This document shows positions 16,493 to 29,200 of a stretch of 32,309 nucleotides of DNA, piece by piece (positions within the stretch are counted from its first letter, which is position 1; every line of letters begins with the position of its first letter). The notes below the pieces were generated by a model, which worked only from the letters and a program-made list of their open reading frames with translations, was not told the origin of the DNA and did no database searches. Source of the DNA: Apostichopus parvimensis. Taxonomy: Eukaryota; Echinodermata; Holothuroidea; Aspidochirotida; Stichopodidae. The DNA lies in assembly GCA_000934455.1 (NCBI GenBank), contig KN897242.1:1766-34074 (forward strand). Direction: 5' to 3'. The translations under genes were made by a program, and so were the position numbers.

Positions 16493-19400
16493 AGCTTAGC
16501 ATTTTTACACACAGATGGTATTATATATACTGTGCTGATTTGCCAGAATATTCTGTCCCCTGCAAAAAAAGTGTCCCTATATAAAATATTTGCTAAGGAA
16601 CTAATGTCCGACCTTAGTTTAAGTTTATATGAAGACCTAAGTTAGTACCAAAGAACTAGGGAGTTATTTGGTTAGTACTTATTACAATTTAAATGGTCAA
16701 AGATTTTGTAAAGTATGAGTGGGACGGGGCCTTTGAAGCCGACTCTTATGTTCGTGGTGGGGCCTGGGGTTCCTCGTCAGACAATTTAAAAGTTTTCGAC
16801 AAATGGTGCATTCTTAGACCGGCAATATTAGTTATATAATAAAGTCTTTGTGCTAAGAAGTACTTCCTGATAATAATTCCCCTTCCTGAACTTTCCCCAC
16901 CCCCAACGACCATGACTCATGCCCCTATCCCCCTTTCACGAACGAATCTGGTCCTGCGTTCCTTACAAATTTTCCAAAAACTTCAGGACGATACGATCCC
17001 TTTTTCTTTCTGAACTTAACTGACCCCAAATTTACCATCAGGTTACAAATTTCAGCAAAATAAAAATCAGGTAACAAGGTTCATTTATGAAGTTCCAACC
17101 ATGTAGTTCTTGAATTATCGTGTTTTTTTGTTGTTGTTTACAAACCTGTCAGACTTTGACCCCTGTTGACCTCGAATCACATTTTCAGTAGGGTTTATGC
17201 ATTCACAATGCTGGATCCACATTCCAGATGTGAAGTTCAAACAAAGCTTGCACTTTCTGAGGATTGTTGCTTTACAAAGGGCTTCACAAACGCACACAAA
17301 TATACATGCTTGTAGTAAACACAACATGATCGCATAGATTCCTTTCGCCTTACATAGGCAAGGAAACATGATAATATTTCTGTCGAACATGCTGAACGGC
17401 GTATTTCCAACATTCGAATATCATCTTCTTAAAAACACTTTCCGGGAGCTAAAGTTGATTGCTGAACTGAACTGCTAAAAAGTTTCTGAATCTAACTGTG
17501 AAAACCAAATCCCAATAGCATTTTATATTGCGAAGATATGAATTTTTAAATTTAGTGATATTTTGTAAATTGCATCTGGCAACAGCAGAATGGATGATAT
17601 TCATCAGGGCACTTCAGCTGAAATGTCTTTGCTTTTCTTTATAGTTTGTCAATCATTTAAATCACATGCAAATAGAATATTTCTGCAAAAAAAGTACATT
17701 TTCATGACATTTTAAGTACAGAGAACTTTGACAGAGCTATGCAACCATTCCAAATGTATCAGGTTTCAAGGATAAATCAAGAAGATGGCCATACTAGCCT
17801 AAGTAAAACTTCCAATGAGCATTTGCCCAGATGTCATTACAGACCCGCTACTGTGACCCAACTATAGCAGTGTGGAATATTTTTCTCTTCAGTTTAAGTT
17901 TCACATTGTTTGTCACCAGTTTACCCCTTTAAGTATTATCTTCCTATATAAGTATTGTTTGGTACAAGCATAACTAATTTTGAATCGCATATTTGTTACT
18001 ATTATTTGGGGACTGTTACATCAGTTATGCATGTGTGCTGCATGTGTGTAACACACTATGAATTTGGAAATGACGTATTCGCTTCATTGCGACAGTGGGA
18101 TTTCAACATACAGAGCAATATCAGAGAAATTGCTAAATTGGGGGATCCCCAACCAACCATGCGTATTATGTGAATAAGATTTTTGATATGTACCTGTGTT
18201 TAGCCAAAACACTATTACTGTATCGTTCAGCAGGAAACGAAATATATCTTAGACACAAAACTGTGAGTTGGATCATGAAGTCCTCTTCTATATAACTTCA
18301 TGCACTAAGTAAGATAAAATAAAAGGCTGACACTGAAGGTTACATAGGTGAGTGAACTCAGTCTTTAAGTTCTACTTTCTTTTCTAATAAATTCTCATCG
18401 CGATTTTACACTCTTACACGAACTTTTGCATGTCAACTGGCCGACAAAGTTTTAGCTGGTGCCTATATCGCGTGATATGCATGCAGTAGAACGGTATTCT
18501 AAGTAACGGCCAAAAGCAATCAACGTATATATAGAAAAAGCATGATAATTGTGGATATAGAACCTGGAATATTATATAGGTATTTCACGAACCAAAAACT
18601 GGCAGTGTTGGCATATTGGTTAATCTCACACTGATTCATATCTCTGATGTAAAACTTTTTGACTACCGTATGATTATCTAAATATCCGGTTGTTTTTAAA
18701 TCAACTTTAGCATGTTTTGTTGTTATTTATTCTAATTGCGAGGAGAGTGCAATATAAACAATTTTGCATTGTTTTTAAAGTTTATCGTGGAATGGTTAAA
18801 TGAAATACATTGGCATTAAAAGGAGGTCTTTAACCGACATTATAAGAGTGATAAAAATGTCAAGCTTAACCGTAACAAGTGAAAATGATGGGAATGAACG
18901 ACATGGTTAATTATGTTTACAAAGGTGTCTCTCACAATATTATATATAAATGTGTTTTCCTTGAAAAGTTCGCGATCATCATTACAATCAGTTCGTCAAT
19001 TTACTGAATAGTAAAAGCAATTTTGGCTAAAATTTGTAATTGACAAAATGTGAGATGAGGTAAGGCCTGTCATGATCGAGACTGCTCCAGTCGTCGGCCT
19101 TCATTTACACCAACGCAGCCTAATTGAATTCATAATACTTGACAAAAGAAAAAAACAATAGAAAATAGCAATGTTTGTCCTAAAGTAGGCCTGGGCTATG
19201 CAATAGGAATTGCCAAACCGAATCAATTGATCTACATGATTATCAAATGTGTAGTCACATTTTAATCTCAGGAATTAAGATAGGTATCCTTATTTGTCAT
19301 ACATAAATACAGCCCTGTCACTCACTTCGTATATTTATAGTTGTGACTTCTTGCATCTCTGTTGTGAATGAACTTCAAATAATAACAGGTACCTATCTCA

Positions 19401-20182
19401 CCGCACTGATTTTAGGTCGTACCCTGGGCCGTGAGCCTATTCAAATTCATTTTACCAAGGTACCTCCACCTTGTGAATCGACCTCGGTTGCTTTCATGCG
19501 TTTATAAAAAATATAATATCACTGCATTTTTTAACACTGTGTATGTCGCTGTTTCGTTACAAGGTAAGTGCACTACAACCTCTAAACATTTAATTATTTT
19601 CAACGTCATATTATAAAGCTATGTAATAGTTCTCCCTCACAACACAGTACACACCACACAGTCGAATAGGAAACGCCTAGAGTTCCCAACGAGGTCAATA
19701 CAAACACTCGAAATGAATCGCTCCAGCCCATCTCTCGGCTTCAAGTTCAAAGGGCTATTTCTCAATGCATGCAGTAACAGATCTCTAGGGAAATTAGCAT
19801 ACAACGGCAATTTAATGAATATTTAAACTATTGTCATTTGGGTTTCAGTTAGAATATGGTCTGATATACATGTTCCATTGTCCTAACGGGTGTATATACT
19901 ATAATGCGTTTCTTAAAAGGTGAAAAATATTTTATAATATGTAAAAATATTGCTATGGTACTTGTAAATAATTATTTAATAAATATTTCAATACTAAGCT
20001 GTAATCAAAAACCGTTTTTGAAAATTATGTGGAATATCTTTCATTACAGAATAGAAAATCACCCTTAGTAACATAGTGAATCATTCCGAAACGTCACAAA
20101 CAGCTGTAGGAGAGCCGTCACCTCACGTACGTCAGGGTATTTCGAAATCAGCTGTAGTCTTTCTTTGCCTTTACTGTTATAG
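16493..20182. other. Intergenic region between two divergent genes
   Basis: About 3.7 kb between the SR gene and the first recognised exon of the WBP1L-like gene. I see no convincing exon; open frames at 17115-17390 and 17955-18173 have no family features. A 5' non-coding exon of the WBP1L-like gene could lie here, because the ATG exon is preceded by a good acceptor-like sequence. Confidence 0.5.
20091..20157 (+). promoter_or_regulatory. Clustered CGTCA and CAGCTG motifs upstream of the WBP1L-like start
   Basis: CGTCA (CREB/ATF half-site, TGACG on the other strand) occurs at 20092, 20116 and 20130. CAGCTGTAG (E-box core CAGCTG) occurs at 20101-20109 and 20149-20157. The cluster is about 50-110 bp before the start codon, so a promoter or first-exon context is plausible but not shown. 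Confidence 0.35.
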
Positions 20183-20206
20183 ATGAACATCCCACAAAGA
20201 AAATGA
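20183..20206 (+). other. Seven-codon upstream ORF overlapping the main start codon
   Basis: ATG at 20183, seven codons (MNIPQRK), then TGA at 20204-20206, which overlaps the main ATG at 20203 in an ATGA arrangement. If both are on the mature mRNA, ribosomes translating the short ORF would stop right at the main start. The first base follows ttactgttatag, which also looks like a 3' splice site. Confidence 0.5.
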
Positions 20207-20262
20207 CCATCGAACATACACTGATTTTCCTCGTTTTGGAGGTCTTAATGACAATTGTTGAG
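20203..20262 (+). CDS. WBP1L: WBP1L-like exon 1 (signal-peptide-like)
   Basis: Twenty codons, MTIEHTLIFLVLEVLMTIVE, with donor GAG|GTGAGT at 20262/20263 in phase 0, which matches the next exon's entry. This start is chosen because it gives a signal-like peptide and a correct phase. Without transcript data a different first exon is possible, since the next exon is about 7.2 kb away. The frame is also open upstream to the acceptor-like tag at 20182. Confidence 0.65.
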
Positions 20263-23200
20263 GTGAGTGTTGTTTACAAAATTTGTTTTGGTAAAGCTCT
20301 AGTAAAACCTTAAATTTCGAGATTAACTGTTTCAAAGAAAAACTAATATATATTAATCAGCAGGCTACTCGATGACCGTCCTTTCAATGTTGCAACGTAT
20401 TACTATTAGTACTTGCACGTTATCGTTTACACGTTGATATACTACAAAGTGCAAGCCTAAGTTAGGAGGACGAACTAAATAACATTGCTTGTGCTATTGA
20501 GAAACACCAATCCCAGCTAACCACATAAAAGTGGCTTGTACTGTATTGTAGACTTATATATATGCTTTCTATGGTGTTAAACCAGAACTAGTCTAGCTGT
20601 AACTTTGACCCCCAGGAGCGGTAGGCATATGCCTAACCTATGCAAAGTGTTTCTTAGTGATTTAAAATGTCCAGTTAGGCAATCAAGATAATTTACATGT
20701 CCTATTGCACTGCCCAATATCTTTAAAGGCAGATGGGGTGATTGTTTTTGTTTTTTGGGGGGAGGGGGAGGGATTAGCTAGGAAGGAAGAGCTTGATGAC
20801 ATAGTCCAGCTTAGGACATTTTAGATTACAATTCAATAAAGCGAGATAACAAGCCCATAAGTCGCAGTAAAAACATTACATCTTGATTAAGATAACCTGG
20901 CACGGTTTAATTTAGTGCTAACATTTGTGTAGCAGTTTTGAAGCCCATTATTGCATAAAATACTATGGATGCTGATATGACTGTTAAAAAACTGCTGACC
21001 ATGTTTGCACTTGTATAGCAAGTTGCCCATACATGCATCAAGACTGTTGAATTAGATGTACAAGATCTGATACTGGCTACACAATTTTATGCTTATCTTA
21101 CAATATTAGATATTGGAATGGTGTTTAGCATTTACCAAAATATATGTGCATATCTCACTCCTCCATTTCTTGCTCTTGTGGCACTTAAAGAAGCTGTTAA
21201 ATATCTATGAACACTTCAATATGAAATATAATAAAGCAAATTAGGTAACAGTTAAAGATATTCATATGTGTATAAAAGCAGTGGACGTTTACCTGACCCT
21301 GTATTGATCAGAGTGAAATAGTGATATGATAGGAAGTTTTTAGTTTATCTAAACTCTTAATTCTTCTCAAATATAAGAGCTTATTTACTAATATATATTA
21401 TGTATGGAATATTCTGGGCTTATACTGTTATTTGTGTAAACTCCTGTACAATACCTCTGCCCAACTTCACCGCAACCACTCTAGTGATTATTCCCCAATA
21501 TCTTGTGTCTTATTTATAGAAAGCCAGTTGTTTTACTGCTTTGGCATCTACATTGAACTGTCCTAGTTGATTATAAGCTTGGTGACTCAAGTGTAAATTA
21601 ACTTTGAGAGCATTGTGTATAATTATTTATAAATATGGTTTTTGTAAACATTGTTCAGAGTTGACCTTGTTGGAGTGTCTCTTTCCATTTTTTAGGGTTA
21701 AATTCTCTATTCAGGAAATGCTTGCAAAGTATAAAGTTCCACTTGTCTGTTCTTGTTGCAGTCAAGTTCTTCCTTTTTTTTGGTGCTATGTTAAGTGCTA
21801 CATCATTGTACCCTATTGAACTTATATGTAATGTATTTTTTTAATGTATTTTTATTTTAACAATGGTATATAAATTCAAAGGTTTTATTATCTGATTAAA
21901 TATATACATAATTAATCTGCTAGGCTATTTCGTGGCTTTTGGCCAAAAAACCTTAGAACCAAAGACCCCCCCCCCCCCCCCCCTTCCATGCAATCTTCAG
22001 TTTATATTCATTATAGGAAGATCTTTGTGGTGAATATCTTTCCCAAATTTCCAAGGTAAAATTTGTTTTGTGTGGGAGATAGTCAATTGAAACAGTTGTC
22101 TGCCATTATATTTGTAAATATGAGATGTCATAGTGCCAATTATTGGACCTTTAACTAAACCTTAAATGAGTTTTTCAATCTGATACTTCCAAGGTGAAGG
22201 TTAAAAGAGTTGACATTGAAACCATGTGCAAGGTCATGTTAAGAATTTCAATGAACATTTTAGATTTTAAATAGCTTGCATAATCCATCTCAATTACAGA
22301 AAATAACTTGTTAAGAAAACCATGAAAACATTGAAGCATTATATGATTATGATTTAACATGTAACCTTGATCAAACTTGTGAGAAACGGTGATACCTCCC
22401 AGATGGAAGGTTGGAGATTTGCCTCCCTCTTTGAGGAAGTTGTTTATTACAGAACTTATCTCTTTATCACATGTTTAGATCCATGACTATAAAGTACATT
22501 TCCTTTGGTTTCTGAAACATTACCCCTGTTGTAAACTTTGGCAGTGTGTAGATTGTAGACGGACTTCATAGTTTAGATCTACTGTACATATAGATTGCAT
22601 TCTAGACTAGCATAATACTGTATGCTAGCCTCCATAGCTATTAGATCTATGTTTAGCCAAGTCTTTGCCTTGCCAGGATGAAATTGCATGTTTGGATGAA
22701 AGGAAGGGGTTCTTGTTTACACTGTATTATTGCCACACTAAATTACTTCCAAAGTTGCAAAATAAAACACCATTTTGCCACTAAGCACCCTTAAGGCTTA
22801 ATCATATAAATTTCATAAAGGGAAGGCCCTCTCTTCCTGTTCGCATATTCCCCGGGTCACAACATCCGCCAGGAAAAAAATGGGATCACCAAGCTAGAAA
22901 GTTTGAATATCAGCAGCAGTCGTACAGTCCCTGGTACAAACAGTACTGTCACTGTCTACTGGTTTATGGATTAGATGTTTGTAGATTAATCTTGTAGCTT
23001 ACAGTGTACAGATTGCCAAGCTCCCATCCCAAAGCTGATAAGGCAGAGAGGCTCTGACAAATACAGTAATTTACTATCTAAAGAGGGAGTGTTTTTGCTT
23101 TCCTTTCAAGCAGCCCTATTAAATTGTCACATAAAGCATGTCAGGAAAGTCCAGAGTTCAATCTACAGGACCATAAAAAAAATCTGAAGTGTTTGGGAAC

Positions 23201-26200
23201 TCTCTGTAGACTGTATTATTATGTACTGTTTTATCTCAGTGTTTCAGAAGAGATATGTTGTGGAACTATCAGTGATATTGAAGAAAGCAAAGGTTGAAAC
23301 GATTATGAATCCTTTGTTTGTATGTATCCTGTACAGCTGTTTGAAAAATTGTCTTTCTGGATTGTGAGTAGTCTATATGTATGCTATTGCCAGTGTCCAT
23401 GAGTTTCATAAACAGTATTTCAAAACAAGGGTTTCACAAACAGTATCTACACAGGGAAAATATAACGATTTCAGATACCTCGTTCTACTTTTTTGCAACC
23501 TTGATGGTAAAATCATAGGAGATGGGGATGGAGGGGGGGGGGAGGAGTAGATGAAGATTGACTTACCTTATTGTGACTCCTCTCATACTTTAACCTGTCT
23601 CCTCTCCCCCCCCCCCCCCCCCCCAACCCACTTTTATTTTTGCTTAAATACACATCCTAGCACAGTGGTGGTACGGTTACTACCTTTCAGTGCTGCCTTC
23701 CTTTTATAGATAACATCCAGGTCACTTCGAAATCATTTGTGACGGCTTCCCACTACTACTCTTTCCATAAAAAATCATCTAAAAAAGATTTTCTGTGTAG
23801 TTATGATGTATTATATTTTGGATAAATTTTTGGATTGATGACAACTAAATCTAATTAGTTAGATGTAAACTTTGTAAGTTTAAAGTGACAAACCCTCAAT
23901 TTTTTTTACCCTTTCCAAGAATAGACAGGTGTGAACTTGATTTGACCCTCCCTCACATCTGGAGTATATATTATATTCAGATGTATTCCATAGTATATAC
24001 TGGAAATCTAACTTTGTATGTTAAATAACCCAAGGAGAGAATTTCTCTGGCACAGATTACTTTGAATTGATTAATTTTGGAATCATTTTTGATTATCAAA
24101 GTAAAAATTTTGGAACTCTGGTACCTCTGTAAAGGATCATTTGATTGAAGGAGAAACTTAATTAAAATTTGGTTGGAATTGATTACATGTACATAGGCTA
24201 TTAGATATGTGAAACAGAAGAAACGTTGACAGGTTCACAGGTAGTCCACACAGTTGGAATAGTAATAATTTGCAGTCAAATTTTGATGAGTGCATTTAGG
24301 TTTAAAGCTGTGATGTCCAACTTACTATGTGCTTAGGCCTAGACTGCCAAATCCTATGGTGATGCCTAACAAGATAACCTTGCCTTAAATATACCTGGAG
24401 TGTGATGAGGCTGACCTTTAGTCTCTGTGAATTGGTGAAATATGGCAATACATAATTTGATAATTGCTAAATATCTGCGATGACAGTAAATTATTTTGAC
24501 CTTCACTTCTGGAATATATTCAAATTTATTCCATACTGGACAACTCAGTTTGTATGTTGACAATCAAGCATTCAATCGTGATGGTCTAAACAATCTGTAT
24601 CAGTATTATGTGTGGTCAATATGTACTTCTTTTGCCAAATTTTTGGCCTATTCGCAAAGATGGAACAATCCAAGTCCAAACCAAAACAGTGGTGTCCCTG
24701 TTCTTTGTTATTGTTTCAGTGGAGATTAAAACCATTAATCAGAAACACAGTCAGGCAAATCTCTCAGTGAAAGTAAGAAATTTCACAGTAAAATAGCAAT
24801 TTAGATATTTAGCAGTGAAATAGCAAATCTTGTTTGCATTTTTTCCACAGGGAGGCAGACTACTTTTACACATTTAAGAAAGGGGGCAGATTTGTTTATG
24901 TTTGATCTCACAAATTGTTCAGTTTTTGAGTGGAAACATTGTAAATACTACATCTGCAATAGTTCATTCATTGCAGTTAGAACATTGCACCAGTTACCGG
25001 AGGCAGCCTTCTAGAAAGTGGAATATAATTTTGGTCATATTGAGTAATGAGTGAGTGACATGTCACTAGTTTCATATTGATAGTGAAATGTTAAAATATT
25101 CAAGTCTGGTAAAAACCACTGCATATTAGTGACTGACATGGTTTGATATGATATTTATCTTCATTGGTTAATACTTTACAAGCAATATATAGCACATGAA
25201 TAAAGATCTCCACAGTGTTGCAGTTGTCATTATCAAATTGTTTTTCAACTGACTGCATTCTGGGTATTAAGACAACAACAAACTGACAATGAGAAGCAGT
25301 CAGTGAATCTGCAATGTGTCGCCAAGCATACATACATACATGGTAATTTTCTCCATGCACCCATTTGGTCACCAGTGAATAGCATATACAGCATAACAAA
25401 GTTGTTGTTCAGCTATTATGTAATATTAGGTCACCATCAATTGAGCTACCCTGGATAAGTATATTGACCTACCAGCATCAATTACCATTGTGCTATTATT
25501 AAAATAAAACCAGTTGGGACATGCAAAGTAGTGAAAACATGTTCTTACTCTGTTGCTGACCACTAATGTGAGTGAGTAAGGTTGCTTGTTAAATTTGTTG
25601 CTCTTGGGGATGTTGGAAGTTGGTCTCTTCATTAGTTTTAGTTGCTGGCTTAGTATCTCTTCTCAAGGATTCATCTGTCAAGTTTGTTAGGAGAGGAGGA
25701 GGTGTATCATTGTGTGCCTGTGATATGGTAAGCAAAGGAATAAACAGTTCTCCCATTAAGTCTGTAACATAGTCACTTTGAGTAATATACCTAGAAAGGC
25801 TGACTTAAGACTGGATGCTATGATGTTGTTGCTGGAATGCTAACAAGAGAGCTGTTCTCAGTACCTAGATCAGGGGCATGTTGTCTTCCAGGCTCTTATA
25901 TATAGTCGTGTGGCAGGAAGTAAAACAAGGCCATCAGGGAAGTGTTATTAAGTCCATCAAAGAAGAGTTAGAATCTCTCAGATTACATTTTGTAGAAAAT
26001 TCATTCTCGCAATCTGGTCACCTAAACGTGTCTTACTTATAACTATTGGAAATATTTATAGTCTTTTTAAGTTGTTAAAAAGTAAATATTGCAACATGCA
26101 TGGACTTGTCCACATGAGGCAATGCAACTTGTGTATTACCCATTATTTAGTTGCAGCTGTACACTGTACAACTTCTATGTCCCTCTTAATTACCAAAGAT

Positions 26201-29200
26201 GTCACAGCAGTCACGGTACTAATCATACGTTTGCATGCTATCTTCAAACAGCGATTGCAGATGAGACAAACAACTAAGCTCCCGTTGTCATGAGATGTAT
26301 CGCACTGCGGCAAAGGGTGTGCAAAATGCCTAAATTTAAATAGTATAAATGCGGTTCTAATGTTTCATGACGTAAATCGCAGCAGAGCCCCCCATTGGGC
26401 TAGGTATGTCTACAGGTGCCTAGAAATATTGGTCCCTCTCTGGTATTTGCTCCTAGTTGCCAGATGTTATGCATGGTGAATGTCTTGAATTTTGTACTCA
26501 TTTGCATTTTATGTCATTTGCCGAGTTTACAGCGACAATGTTTTGTCTTTTGTGTATTTTCTGCAAATTATTGGATATCGTCTTAAACTATCAGATACTG
26601 GAAATTTGTCGTGTATTTAGTTGTAGCATAAAATTAATAGGTAATACTACTATACTGATGTTTTGTTTGATCCACCCACGGTACTGCAGAAACAGTACGG
26701 TGATATCATATTTTTAATACACCCATCTTTCATCTGTACATACATAGGTACTTCCTTAATATACTTCCTCTCGCAATTAAATTCAAATAAATTGTTAAAA
26801 TGATAAAATCGTTTCAAGGTTATTGGTCAAGTCAATGGCCTTTCTCATCCTTAATGTAGTAAATTATGCAACATTTGACAAAATTGCTCTCCACAAATGT
26901 GTTACATTAAAAGCTATTTGCAGCTCAATTTTAAGTATTCAAATTTTGTAAGCAGTTTTAAAGGTTCAAAATTTGGTCTATTTCTCAGATCACTGTTAAT
27001 AAAAACAGCTTGATTTAGAACTCCTGCTTCGAGTACCATCAATTCTGTTAAAATTTTCTAAATATAGAAGCATAAGTGTTAGGCCCTGTTATTGTATAGC
27101 AATTGAGTCCATTATATAAGGATTTGTTTGGATTGGATAGAGCTGTTTTAGACCACTCCCCCTTCTTGTTGATCAGACCACAATATTTACTGAAAGGATG
27201 TGTACAAGATGTCATACTGAATTGTAATTAGGCATTTACTCAACGTCACTTGTAGTTTGTTAATTTATTTAAGTACATTATCTATTGTCTTTCCTGTATT
27301 AACAAACAATCTATTATGCTGATCTACAATATTATTTGAATTGTTGGATACCCATTGATTAGAATAATTGTAATAGTTTAATAAGCTTTACATTTCCTCA
27401 TATGTGGATTGTTTCAAGAACTATCTGTATTTTTGTTTGTTTTTTCCATAGGGAAGGGAATACTGTAAAACAGATGACGGAGATGAATATGTGTGTGACG
27501 TCGGCCACTGTTGTGGTAATGAGGAATGCTGCACGTACTACTACGAACTCTGGTGTAAGTAAACTTTAAAATGAGTTTGAAGAGTTTCGTCTTAATGTTT
27601 TTCCCTTGAGTACTATGCTGTACAAATGGAACATACTATTGCCTTCCTCCAGTGGAAGTGACATTCGCAAGTATTGGTTATGAAGTCAGTCGTTTTATAC
27701 AGTGCAAGTTATTCAAGCTGTTTTGATGCCATGAACTTGTAATCATGTCACCAGTCAAACGTAAATAAATTTCTGGTCCTTAAATACAGGTTGGTTGTTA
27801 CTTGGCTGTAGAACTATAGCTATTTTGAAACAATAGAAGTGAAAAATCTTTCAGGTTTCAAAGCTTTTGTTTTTGTTCAAGTATTGACATTTTTCACAAT
27901 GCTTCGTCTAAACTTTGATATGATTAATAAAAAGTATGTGGGATCATAAAGCGACTTTCTTGCTTTTGCCCCCCCCCCCAAAAAAAAAGGGGGAAAATGA
28001 ATGACAACACAACCAACAACAAAAAGAAAGTAATACATGAAAGAAAGGTGTCTTTATTTGAAACATTGCAGTGATAATTAAACCAAAAATTAACTTTCTT
28101 CCTTGGGCTATATTTTCCAAGCTTAGTAATCAAACACAAAATAATGTTAGATGATAGTGCAGTTTAGGTATACAGTTTTCAGGTACGGCTAAAAAAAGAC
28201 ATTTTCAGTAAGACTCCCATTTTCATACTTATCAAATGCCTATAATGCTGCAAGTCCTACCACCCTACATTTGTACAGAGCTCGGGACTTTGAAATCTGA
28301 TCTAAACAGAAAATATATGAAGCCTGGATAAGAATAGTTTTAAATGCTGGGAAGAAGAAAACACCCCATATGACCTTTGTGTTGACCCCAAGTGCCTGGC
28401 GAAGGTAACAAACAAAGAGATCAACCTGCCATATTAGTTACTGATATAAAAATTATTTATGACCTCCTCTTTGAATGTTGTTGAGGCTGTTACTGGAATT
28501 GATTGTAACCTGAGTGGCATTCTGCACAGGAGTAAGGAATCTGGACATATGTTGTGGAGGGAACCCAGTTTGTGTACCAGCACAGTTCACACTTGCAGCT
28601 ATTGTTTGCTGTTGCCATGCACAGTTTACCCAGTGGTGGTGGTAACACAATGCAGTGAGTGTGTGGCCTATTGTTCACTGGTTCCATTGGGGATGATAGA
28701 TGATTCATCATCCCTCTGTGTATTTCCACTAATAACCATCTTTAGGTCATCAGTTGATTGATTGATGTATTCCTGTGCAATGATGCTAGATCTTGTGGGT
28801 ATTGTTTCATCAGTGAGTTGTTGGTTGTTTTGGTTCAAAGTTTAGGTTGAATTTGCTTTAAGTTAATTCAGTTTAAAGAGTGATAGAAAATTTCTGTGGT
28901 TAACTATGACAGTTATTATATATTCTTAGTACAAATTCTCTTGTTGCAAACAAATCCAGACCTGACCTAATTTGAACTACCATTTCCAATAATTAACCAG
29001 TTTCACAAAGTTCTGAAAAGCTCTATCAGGGGCATGAGAAAAAATATGTGTCCACTTGTTCTCACTTTTAAGTGCAGGTTTTCAAATGGTTATAAACAGG
29101 GCCCCAAGAGTAGGGTAAGGCTAGAGGCGTCCAGTTATGGCTTTCTGAAAATGGTGTGATTAGTTATTGCATAATATGGAATTAAGTTTACCAATATGTG

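Larger units (their letters stand above)
20263..27451 (+). other. WBP1L-like intron 1, about 7.2 kb
   Basis: GTGAGT donor and a T-rich ttttttccatag acceptor. I recognise no internal exon, gene or complete transposon. It carries long poly(C) runs at 21966-21983 and 23606-23624 and a G-rich run at about 23533-23542. Open frames such as 24496-24729 and 26457-26717 lack family features. Confidence 0.7.

Noticed and set aside
26340..26400. Possible alternative promoter in WBP1L-like intron 1 (tataaat, tgacgtaa and an inverted CCAAT close together)
   Set aside because: The order and spacing of the elements do not fit one direction, and no first exon with a fitting donor was recognised downstream.
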